This document shows positions 24,740 through 33,892 of a stretch of 64,000 bases of DNA, piece by piece. Position 1 is the stretch's first letter. Every line of letters begins with the position of its first letter. This DNA is from Flammula alnicola. Taxonomy: Eukaryota > Basidiomycota > Agaricomycetes > Agaricales > Strophariaceae. Made by a program: the position numbers and the translations under genes. The stretch lies in the NCBI GenBank assembly GCA_015499995.1, contig JADNRV010000256.1:1-64000 (forward strand), in the 5' to 3' direction. The notes beneath the pieces are model-generated. The model searched no databases and had not been told where the DNA came from. It saw only the letters and a list, made by a program, of their open reading frames with translations.

Positions 24740-25300
24740 AGCTCCAGGGATCACGATCACCGTCTCCAACGATCACGATCACCGTCTCCGGCGATCACGA
24801 TCATCATCTTGATACAACGTGGAGGCAGCAGCAACCGCCGCCGTTTTGATACGATGAGGAGGGTTGTCAGCGACCGGGCGTTGCTGTCTCGATATAACGA
24901 GGAGGGCCAGTAACAACACCAGCAACCGCCGCCGTCTCGATATGACGAGGAAGGCCAGCAGCCACCGTAGGCCTGCAGGGAGGTGAGTAACCACTGCACC
25001 ACGTCCCACGCACGATGACACTAACTCCCCCAAGGCGTCTGCCTTGCTGTTCCTCTCGTTCGACCGCGCGAACGCCCACCACTGCCCGGACCCAGATAAC
25101 ACTGCTACTTTCCCCGACACCAACACCTAGGACGACTGGATATGATGAAGGCGAGCCGGAGAGGGAGCCACCGCCGTTTCAATATGACAACGAGGGCCAC
25201 CACCACCACCTCCAGCGACCACTTTCGTCATCTCGATACGACGAGGAGGGACAGCAGCAGCAACCACCACCGCCTCCTCCGAGCGTCTCAGGTCGGCCGA
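24740..25300. repeat. Low-complexity degenerate repeats
   Basis: Begins with two near-identical copies of a 26-bp unit containing GATCACGATCACCGTCTCC (24,750-24,805). It then shows dispersed units of the type TCGATA-(C/T)GACGAGGAGGG-CAG followed by CAGCAACCGCCGCC. These can encode SRYDEEGQQ..PPP peptides in one strand but are interrupted by stops. Directly abuts the end of the PKS relic. Confidence 0.65.
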
Positions 25301-26130
25301 GCACGAAGTCCGCCATCTCCACGCCATCAACGAGGCTCTGGTGTTGAACCGCGCTGGTGCAGCTCCCCTCGCTCCCTCTAGCTGAATGTAGTCAAGTTTG
25401 GCATGGGTGGTGGAACCAGCGGCGGCGGGTGATGAGGCCGCTGCTGCAGCTGGTGCGGGTGCAGGTACTGTGGGTGCGGGTGGTATACTTGGTACTGCTA
25501 CGCCGCCTGCGACTACGCCTGCGGTGACTGAGCAGAGGACGAGGACAACCAGCTGTGAGGACAACCAGCTGCAAGGACGACACAGCGAGGACGATGCGGC
25601 ATTGTGGCACGGACAAGCATGACACGGCGAGTACGACACGGCAAGGACCAGCCCGCAGCAAGGATCCACGAGCACAGTGTCTCCTCCTCGAATGTCATCT
25701 GGTTTACCAGACCACATTCGAGTTTGTTCGGATACCCGCGACCACCCACCACCGTCGACTTGTCACCACCAGCCCCGCCTGTCTCCTTTGACACAGCTCA
25801 GCAAGACGGACCTACAGCCTGTCTCTCGGCGGCTGCCACGCTCCATACACGGCCACACATTACGACCGTCTGCAACCTGACCACCAATGTTCTTCCATTG
25901 GCACACTTGTCTTTTAGTTAGGAGGTTCCTGCTCCAGTGTGTAATGCATGCTACGGCCTTACTTTCATAAATTATATGTCTTCAATGTAAGTAATAGATA
26001 TCTTCCTGTATATTATTCTTTTCATATACTTCTCTTTGTATGATATATTTCAAGTGCCTGCTGACTAGAAAGAACACTGAACAAAAGGACTAATAATGCC
26101 GGGCGCAGCCATGGCCCGCAACCAAGTATG
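25301..26130. other. No gene recognised
   Basis: A Gly/Ala-rich stretch (25,400-25,500) and another adjacent duplication (GAGGACAACCAGCTG, 25,542-25,572). The distal part is AT-rich. Confidence 0.4.
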
Positions 26131-26149
26131 TGAATTGTCTGACTAGTAG

Positions 26150-26660
26150 ATGAGACGAGACCTGCAGGATAGACCTGCTACTACATGGACATGATGTCTA
26201 AACATCATCTGCTAACAAGCTGAGCCAACATCAAATATTTCAGCTGCGATGGAGCTGGTTCTGTATCTGGCAGATAAGTGGAACAAGACCTCCAGGATGG
26301 TCCTGCTGCTTCATGGATATTATATGTAAACATGTGCCGACAAGCTGAATTAACATCAAATATTTCAGCTGGGATGGAGCTGGTTCTGTATCTGGCAGAT
26401 GGGTGGAACAAGACCTCCAGGATGGTCCTGCTGCTTCATGGATATTATATGTAAACATGTGTCGACCAGCTGAATTAACATCAAATATTTCAGCTGCGAT
26501 GGAGCTGGTTTCCGATCTGACAGGTGGGTGGGACAAGATCTTCAGGATGATCTTCCTGCTACATAGTTGTCACATCTGAACATGTGCCAACCAGCTAACC
26601 TAATGTCAAATCTTTCAGCTGGTATAAAGCTAGCTCCATATCTGACTCATGTGCGTCGAC
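26150..26660. repeat. Tandem array, 4 copies of about 125 bp
   Basis: AAGACCTCCAGGATGGTCCT recurs at 26,285 and 26,410, with diverged copies at about 26,158 and 26,536, giving spacings of about 128, 125 and 125 bp. Every unit includes TATTTCAGCTG(C/G)GATGGAGC (diverged in the fourth), an ACATCAAATA core and a CATG-TGCC(G/A)AC segment. Units contain short palindromic patches such as GACCTCCAGGATGGTC. The array ends about 50 bp before the start of the inverted-duplication arm at about 26,710. Confidence 0.95.
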
Positions 26661-27089
26661 ATATGTACCCAATGAAATTAGAAAACGTGACTGCCAGATA
26701 TCATACATTTGGCGGTGTACCCCATCAATTGAAAAGTTAGCGCTGCGAAAATCAATGTGAAATGATCCAGATGTTTGTAGTCATTCAGTGAGGGGCGAGT
26801 ATTCGGTACGTGTTGGCATTCCATTTACCTTTTTCCTTTGCTTCCTGACATCGAACTAACTATGTTAGATTAGGCACAATACAGTCGAACCCTGAAAGTC
26901 ACCAGGATTGACGCGGGCAACGCATTCTCAATCCCAACTTACATATGGATTCTGTCAACTGCCGTGAGCTCACTGGTATACATATAAGGTTCGCCCTGCA
27001 AACTGATATTTTTCCCTCTCTAAGTTCCGTCCTTCTAAGGTAGCCGGCAAGCAGTGGTTGAATACTGAGGCCTTGGTGGACCGCTGGCC

Positions 27090-28563
27090 ATGGTTCTGCC
27101 TCGTCAAAACTATCTCGCATGGAAAAGTACGCCCACTGTCTGTCATCTCCGGCATTTTCTTTTCGTTCAAACTTTCTATTATTTCCGATAGTAAGCGTCA
27201 CGCTCCTTCATTTTGTTTCGATTACCTTTACTCTCGTGCGAGTTGGATACCGATGGCGGACCAGACGTCTATGGTGGGATGACCGTATTGTGATGATACC
27301 CATGGTTGCAGACTGCACATATATCGTCACAATGTGGTTCAAGCTCAGGAAAGATAGTAAGTCACCATTTTTCCAATTTGTATAACTTCTCGGTGATGAA
27401 GTGTGTGTTTTTTTCTTTCAAGAAATTTCCTGGGTCCCCTCGGACGACCATACATTCCTGTATTCCGAATGGCTCAGCTCTTTTTTGTGTTTCACAATTC
27501 AGTGGTACGCAAATTATTTTTCTCCGTCTTCTGCATCGTCGCTGACATTGTTTACGTCGCATAGGGGTTCCAGAATATGTCTTGCGCTGTCCGTTGCAAG
27601 GATCTTTCTTCCCGGTCATCCATTCAGAATATGGTCCTTCTGCTTCATTGGCATCCTCATCCTTTGCTATCTCACAAGCACGTTCATCCTCACTTTCGGC
27701 TGCAAAGGATGGCCATGGTGGCAGCTCGATTACACAAGATGCACAACGCCGCCTCATTCATCAAACGTTGGTGCACTCGTCGGTACCTTAATTCGTATGT
27801 AGCCATACCTCCTCTGCGATGCTTCACGAATTTATTTGGCTATCTCTCGACATAGTGGACGTTATCGCGGATGCCGTGCTCGTAGTAGGCCCGGTCATCA
27901 TGCTTTGGAAAGTCAAGCTCCCACCAAACCAGCGTATCCTTATCCTGGTCCTGTTCTCGAGCAGTATTTTGACAATTCTCGGCTCTGTCATATACACTAT
28001 ATTGTGGTATACAGTCGCTCGTCGTTTAGGACCTGATTCTCCTTTGATTTTCACGATGACGGGCTACATCCAGGTAAGCAAAGAATGAATTACATTTCTA
28101 ATCGGTGTTCTATTGATCAGCTCATCTATACTGTGTCTAGTCCGCTTTCGCCTTGCTCGTTTCGAACATACTTGTCGTCACGATGTTGATATACCATAAA
28201 CTACGCAGAGTCGCCGACAAAGATGATTCGCCAAGAGCTGCACGACGCGAGGCGGAGGATGCTGAGAAACCAACTACTCATGACCAACCCGGAAATAGGA
28301 TCGAGGCAAACAATTTTACCAGCACGGACTCGGAGGCGCCCTCGTACACGGTGATTACCCAGCTGTCTGAGGACGCTTCCAACCCTGGATCCTCGGAACA
28401 CCCTCAAAGTTCTGATAATCAAATTTCGGGATCTTCAAGCAACCCGCACTGGACTTCAGGAGAGAGAAGCGCATCTGCTTCGTACTCGGGTCAGCCCCAA
28501 ATGCTTCAGTCGGGCACCGCTTCTTCTTTTGCATACTTGTCATCACTCCCTCGAGCCTTATAA
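27090..28563 (+). CDS. Fungal rhodopsin-like 7-TM membrane protein, copy A
   Basis: Start ATG at 27,090 gives MVLPRQNYLAWK, spliced to SVTLLHFVSITFTLVRVGYR. This start keeps the phase across the first intron, whereas an ATG at 27,119 does not. Seven hydrophobic segments follow in order: SVTLLHFVSITFTL, IVMIPMVADCTYIV, FLCFTIQWGSRICL, FCFIGILILCYLTST, VLVVGPVIMLW, ILVLFSSSILTILGSVIYTI and ALLVSNILVVTMLIY. A Ser/Thr-rich cytosolic tail ends SLPRAL-stop. Introns near 27,129, 27,357, 27,503, 27,796 and 28,074. The layout is that of basidiomycete rhodopsin-domain integral membrane proteins of unknown ligand; no retinal lysine could be assigned. All exons are open, so it is probably functional. Its twin lies at 38,835-40,315 and a tail fragment at 48,241. 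Confidence 0.8.
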
Positions 28564-29076
28564 ATTGCTCTACGCAAAGATATTGACGTGTACCATATCG
28601 TACATAGGTCCGCTCTTTTTATTCAGTAGTTATCGTTTACTTGGAAAGTCAGTTTAACCAACTGTCCCATAGACATATCATATTAGCAGCACAGGAGACA
28701 CCAGTCGCACACCAATTTACAATTATTATTACTATTTCCTATTCCCAACCTCAGCAAGTCTATGAATCCCCACCACCCACCACAACCAAGTACAAGTACA
28801 ACAATCTGCAGTACGTACAAAACCCCTCCATCGTACAAGTTCTATCTCCCATAAGTACTAGTAAACTTCCAATTCCGAATCCAAGGCCGATCCCAAGTCC
28901 CAAGCCGTCCAATCCCAAGCAACCAACCAAGCGGCGCAATCCCCAAGAGCTCCCAGCAACCACACACATCGCACGGAGGGAGGGGGGGGGGGCAATCCTA
29001 CACTATCCTACAAGCACATCTCAGCATCAGCATTACAGAACAACAATGGCGGAGAAGTAGAGTAACAAGCACGTCC

Positions 29077-29225
29077 ATCTCGTGTCTTATAGCATGTAAT
29101 GTCCGTCAGACCCGTATGCATATACAATCGCACGAGATCCAGATCAAAAAGCACCAGTGACAGATAGCCGCCTCGTGTCTTCTCTTATAGCATGTCATGT
29201 CCGTCAGACCATATGCATAAGGTAT
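29077..29225. repeat. Two-copy local direct repeat, about 95 bp apart
   Basis: CTCGTGTCTTATAGCATGT, then ATGTCCGTCAGACC and a TATGCATA core, occurs at 29,077 and again at about 29,171 with a few changes. The equivalent pair is also present in arm B (about 38,060-38,220), so the local doubling predates the inverted duplication. Confidence 0.8.
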
Positions 29226-29281
29226 TCCACCGCATGAGACCCAGATCACCCAAAAAAGCAGAAAGAGAGGGGAAAGGATAA

Positions 29282-31045
29282 TCACAGCTGCGCAAACGTC
29301 TGCGTCCGACTCAACGCCCTCTTCATCGCCTTCCTCTCCCTCGGATGCACCAACTTGGCGCCCTTGCCTGGACTCCACCCTTGCCCCTGCGATGGCCCGG
29401 GCGCGATCTCCCTGCCCCCCTCATCCAACGGCGGCGTGTCCGACCGCTCCGGCAGGACAACCACAGGCCGCGGCTGCGACGACGACTGCGACGACGACTC
29501 GATGATGCTCGCCGCCTCGGGGTAGTACTCGGGGTTATACGTGTGCAGCGGCGCCGGGTATTGTTTCGTCGGGGGCACCAACGTCGTCTGCGAGGAGGGA
29601 GGACCGCCTTGTGACGACGGCTCAGGCGTGAGCCGACGTTTCTTCAGGTCGCTCCCACCCTCCGCTGATAGACTGCCATCCCCATCATCGGTGTTATTCA
29701 TCGCATCCTCCTCGCCCTCAGCCACATCCCCCAGCCGCCTCTTATTCCTGCCCGGAGAAGTGGGGCCATGAGCGAAAGCAAACAAATCCCTCGTAATCCT
29801 CTCCGACCGCTCCCTCTCCTCCCTCTCCCTTCTCTCAATCTCCTCCATCTGCGCTGCAACTACCGCCGCCTGCGCCGCCTCAACCCTCCTCCGCGCCTCC
29901 GCGCTCTCACTCGCCGCCCGCATCCTGTCCAGCTGCATAAACATCCCCCTTCTCGCGTTGGCTATATCCTTCCGCTCCGCCAGGCTCGGTATCGACGTCC
30001 AGCGGAAGGGCCGCCAGGGGTAGTGCGCGCGCGCGTCGTGCCTGCGCAGGTCCTCGAGGTCCATCGGATGCGCGCGCGCGTCGACTTCCTCTTGGGTTAG
30101 CCATTTGATGTCGAGCAGCCGCCGCAGGGTTTTGCCTGACACGGGATATATGCGCTCGGGCTGTGTCCAGCGGTACTCGACCTCCGCGAAACCTTTGTAT
30201 TGGTCGAACATCTCGGTGGCAGGTGTGAAGGGTGCGTGTGTAGAGGATGCAGGCCATTGGATGGGAGTTTCGGCGGTGGAGGGAGCAGGTGGAGCCGAAA
30301 AGGCAAAGTCGCGTATTTTGACGCCCCTAGCTTGGATATCAGCAATGATATCTTGCGATTCGGGGTCGTCGACCTCTGTCGCTGCAGGCGAAGGTGCACG
30401 CGGGCGCTGAGAAACACCTTCACTATTTTCTTCCGCCTCCACCGCCTCCTCGTCTTCTTCCCCCCCTTCTGCTCCGCCTCCTTCTATTACGTTTGCTTTA
30501 GGTAGGGTTAAGGTCTGTATAACGAAATTAGGGTTATCCCGTACGAAGATCAATCGATCCATGCTTACATCGTGTCTAGAAACCTGGACAAGGTCTTCCT
30601 CGGGTATTATGATAGAGTATTCGCTGCGCGCACGGGGAACAGGCTCCGGCGCGCCCATCTCCACATCTTCGTCATCCCGCGGAGGCAACGGCTCGGACTG
30701 CGCCCGACTGCCCCTGTTAAAGGTAGGGAAAGAGATGGTCAATGTGCCGGGGACATTGGTGGTAAAGGCGGCGTTGAACCCGAAGAGGCCTCGGACTTTG
30801 AAGGTGCGCATGTCGATTGGTGTGGTATAGCTGGGGTTGTGTATAGGGGGGTTTATCGCCAATGAAGATGAAGATGACGCTGGAAAGGTAAAGCTAGCAG
30901 AACCAGAACTACAAGTGGGGTCGTCAAGAAGAGAAGAATAGGGCCTTTTATAGCTGGTCGAACTAGTTGCTATTGTGTTGGTTGAAGGGCCACTGGGCCA
31001 TTGAGTGGCACGATCTGGATCGACATGGCCCCCTGCGCTTTTCAT
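29282..31045 (-). CDS. Low-complexity, probably nuclear protein of unknown function
   Basis: A single open exon of 587 residues. The start is the ATG at 31,045; the upstream in-frame extension lacks an ATG. Features: a Ser-rich N-terminus, a beta-like block TFKVRGLFGFNAAFTTNVPG, acidic stretches, an IRDFAFSAPPAP region, a charged coiled-coil (RRRVEAAQAAVVAAQMEEIE, roughly residues 385-417), and basic patches (NKRRLGD, LKKRRLTP) that could be nuclear localisation signals. The C-terminus HPRERKAMKRALSRTQTFAQ is strongly conserved in the truncated copy at 37,790-37,949. No known domain was recognised. Only the C-terminal end lies within the duplicated arm. Confidence 0.75.
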   Translation of the reverse strand: MKSAGGHVDPDRATQWPSGPSTNTIATSSTSYKRPYSSLLDDPTCSSGSASFTFPASSSSSLAINPPIHNPSYTTPIDMRTFKVRGLFGFNAAFTTNVPGTLTISFPTFNRGSRAQSEPLPPRDDEDVEMGAPEPVPRARSEYSIIIPEEDLVQVSRHDVSMDRLIFVRDNPNFVIQTLTLPKANVIEGGGAEGGEEDEEAVEAEENSEGVSQRPRAPSPAATEVDDPESQDIIADIQARGVKIRDFAFSAPPAPSTAETPIQWPASSTHAPFTPATEMFDQYKGFAEVEYRWTQPERIYPVSGKTLRRLLDIKWLTQEEVDARAHPMDLEDLRRHDARAHYPWRPFRWTSIPSLAERKDIANARRGMFMQLDRMRAASESAEARRRVEAAQAAVVAAQMEEIERREREERERSERITRDLFAFAHGPTSPGRNKRRLGDVAEGEEDAMNNTDDGDGSLSAEGGSDLKKRRLTPEPSSQGGPPSSQTTLVPPTKQYPAPLHTYNPEYYPEAASIIESSSQSSSQPRPVVVLPERSDTPPLDEGGREIAPGPSQGQGWSPGKGAKLVHPRERKAMKRALSRTQTFAQL

Positions 31046-31414
31046 TGTTACTGTCTCGCTTGGTACGAAGAGGATATGGGCCAAGCGTGCGTGCGTGCGT
31101 GCGTCGGAAAGGGAAGGAGCAAAGCGGCAACCCAACCCTTGCTTTATAACTAAGCTGGGAACTGTGGGAAAATTCGCCTAATCCAGCCGAGGAAATTTGT
31201 TGATGACTCGGCGCGCCCCACCGGCAAGCCGCGCTTAGCCACATCCGGTAACTCTCCGCCAGAACGCGGTCACGGGGCATCAACACACGTCCCGCACGGC
31301 ACAATGCACGTCTCTCGAGTCTCGTTGCTGTGCACCATGGCCGGTGCTGATAGTACATACATCCATTGCATTTTGTCCATTGTTCACATCCCCGTATGTA
31401 ATCCACGACCAGTC

Positions 31415-33278
31415 CTACGACTGCCTCCGCTCAAGCGCCTTCCACCCCTTCCTGAGCCCCTTGGCTTCGATGATGCTCGCAGGCATGCAATACACAGGGT
31501 CCAAATCAACCAGTCCCGGATACCCCAAAATGGATAGCCCTGTCCGACACCAAGTTTTCAGCAACAACCTCACCAAGATGGGACAACGAACGAATAATGA
31601 CTCGACTTACCAGCAACCCCAAACAGCGTATGGAACACATCCACCATATCTCCTGGTCTGTCGGCGATTCCACCGCCTTCCGTATCCTACACGTTTCAGG
31701 GAAAGCCAAAATGAAAAATGACCCGTTTAATCTTATCAGAAACGCGTGTAATTACTGGCCTTCGGACGGAGTCACCCACCTGGGCAGATAGAATGAACGA
31801 GGACAGCATGTCCGCATCGATCCACGGCACCTTGTTGAGTATAGACAAAGCAGACAGCACCCAGAAGCTGTAGCAAACCTGCAGGAGATAATAATGACAA
31901 AAATCAGCCGTCCATCCGTCAGCCAGCCATTCAGTCAGTCAGTCAACCAGTCAGCTGCTACGCCACCCAAACAAACACTGCAACGCCCGCCCTTCACACG
32001 TAAATATGTGGGAAAAGGAGCATAACAAGCCGAAATGACTCGACCACCAACCCGAAGGGAGATCAAACAACCAGAATCGGAAAACGAAAACTCACATCCT
32101 CAAGTTTCTCCGGTCGTCCGTTCAATCCCCCATTGGGCAGCTGTCGTTCGGACAACCACCACGCCAGCGTATCGACGTCCACCACGTCGAGCCGGTCAAG
32201 GATAGCCAGCGCCGCCACGCACACGAATACTAAACGTATGATTGATACGAGTTAACGTTAATTAGCAGCGGCAATGGCATCGATAAAAGGACGACGGGAT
32301 TCGAAAGGCAAAAAGTACCACAGGAGTGGAACAACAACTCACCTTGCGCCGCATGGCTCTCCGCACCCACACTACTCCCAAATCCCCCATCATAATTCCT
32401 GCACCGCTCAATATACCTCACCGCTTTCTCCTTATCCAGCGCATCCAAGCGTCCGAGGAGGGATAGCGCGTTGACGGCACAATACAAGAACCTGGTATCG
32501 ACCTCGCCGAACGAGTCACCGGAGAAGACACCGGAGGGCTGTTGCAGTGAAACGATGACTGCAAAGACGAACCGAATGCCAGATAGAGATGGAGATCAGA
32601 GGACGAGGAGGAGGCAGAAGGATAGGCTTGGCTTGAACGCACATTTAACGACCCGATCGACATCCAACCGGTCCAGCGCATCCTGCATGACCAAAATCTG
32701 GATCGCGCTCGTCGTTGAGAGTAGATGTGCGTCATGGTCCGGGTGTGCGCCGAACCCACCTATACCAAAAAACCAAAACGAAAGTAGGACAAATCAGTTC
32801 GCAGTCTAACCAAAGGATCAAAAAATGAAGCGGCCGTAGAATAAGTAAAGAAAGAAGAGTCCATGTAAGGGACGAGAGTGGAGAGAACAAGAAGATGAAA
32901 GAGCGAGAGAGAAAGACCCAACAATACCTGCCTCCTCATCCCAACAGCTCATCACAAACTCCACCATCTCCTCCCTACTCAGCGCCTCCGGCCGTCCCAT
33001 CACACACAGCGCCGTAAAGCCCCAGTATATCGCGTTCAGCCGCAGATGCGACGTGAGGTGGTACGCCAGGTCGTCTTTGTTCTGTCGTAGTAGCAGTAGT
33101 AGCAGTGGTGGTGGTGGTAGTAGTGGTATAGCAGGGTACCATGAGCGAGCGAGAGGACGGTATGCACTGGACCCAAACTCACCTGGCCCAGTTTCTGGAT
33201 ATACGACACATGGAGGTCAGTGAGGAGCTTGTCTGTCCCTGGGGGTGCAGGTGCTTTCGCGGCGGTCGTAGTAGCCAT
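31415..33278 (-). CDS. BET2: Rab geranylgeranyltransferase (type II) beta subunit
   Basis: Catalytic beta subunit that attaches geranylgeranyl groups to C-terminal cysteines of Rab GTPases (with the alpha subunit and REP), cytosolic and required for vesicle traffic. About 330 residues in roughly eight exons, starting [19 protein letters not shown] at 33,278 and ending [13 protein letters not shown]. Prenyltransferase alpha-alpha repeats are seen in order: [94 protein letters not shown] and [18 protein letters not shown]. The zinc ligands Asp and Cys (LEDVCYSFW) and His (DVFHTLFG) are present. All introns have good GT..AG borders and keep the frame. Intact. Single-copy inside inverted duplication 1. 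Confidence 0.95.
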
Positions 33279-33892
33279 AGATTGAAGATTCAAGTCAAGT
33301 ACTTATCACCCTGAAATTGCGTTAAATGAAGGTGTGGTTCGCCTTCCGAGTCGCAGGGCGTTCGCAATGTTGTAGTTGAAGAACCGATGGTAAGTATGCC
33401 AATCCTAATTTGCAAGCAAGATAAATTTATCGAAGAGGGAAGAAAGTTTGTGGGGTGGGTTTGAGAGCAGAGGGAGAGGTGGAACTCGTAATCAGGATTC
33501 AGAATGCGGCGCAGGACGCGGAGTGTACTCATGTTTACCAAAGCCTTGGCACTCTCCTGAGTGCAGCGCAGCCACTAGCGCTTGACTAGCGCTCTGCAGC
33601 ACATCAACTCGGGATTAGTGAAAGGACGTTCAGAGTACAACAGAACTATGCTTGAAGATTCCCTTTAGAGACCCAAAACCTTTACGCTATCAAAATCCGA
33701 AGAAAGTAATAAAAGACATGATTAATCCAAGAATAATCGTAATGATTGAGAGGGGTATGGTTTAGATCCACAGTAGACCCAGTCGCATGCCAATCATGAT
33801 TAAGTAGCAAAGACCGGGGTGAAGAGAAAAGTATAGTGATAATATAGTCGTCACCTGCAATCCGCCTCGAAAGAATTTTCTGGAATATGAGA
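33279..33892. other. Intergenic region upstream of BET2 and downstream of the permease
   Basis: An open minus frame from 33,541 to 33,290 is probably 5' leader or chance; no recognised motif. No separate gene is supported. Confidence 0.4.

Larger units (their letters stand above)
26710..29480 (+). repeat. Inverted segmental duplication 1, arm A
   Basis: This segment matches the reverse complement of about 37,750-40,770 throughout, coding and non-coding: the upstream stretch (GCGCTGCGAAAATCAA; ATACAGTCGAACCCTGAAA), a full rhodopsin-like gene with the same introns, its 3' flank (CAGTTTAACCAACT; CTCCATCGTACAAGTTCTAT, arm B variant slightly different) and the 3' end of the gene at 29,282. Substitutions and small indels are frequent, so the duplication is not recent. 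Confidence 0.92.

Noticed and set aside
25127..25717. Minus-strand frame of 196 codons, Ala/Val/Gly-rich
   Set aside because: Low-complexity composition mirrors the degenerate repeats on the plus strand; no start context or homology.
27119..27385. ATG at 27,119 as the start of rhodopsin-like copy A
   Set aside because: From this ATG the first intron leaves the wrong phase; the ATG at 27,090 gives the correct phase, and the equivalent start exists in copy B.
29345..30865. Long plus-strand frames opposite the 29,282-31,045 gene
   Set aside because: They are antisense shadows: the minus frame is longer, starts with a proper ATG and its end is conserved in the second copy.
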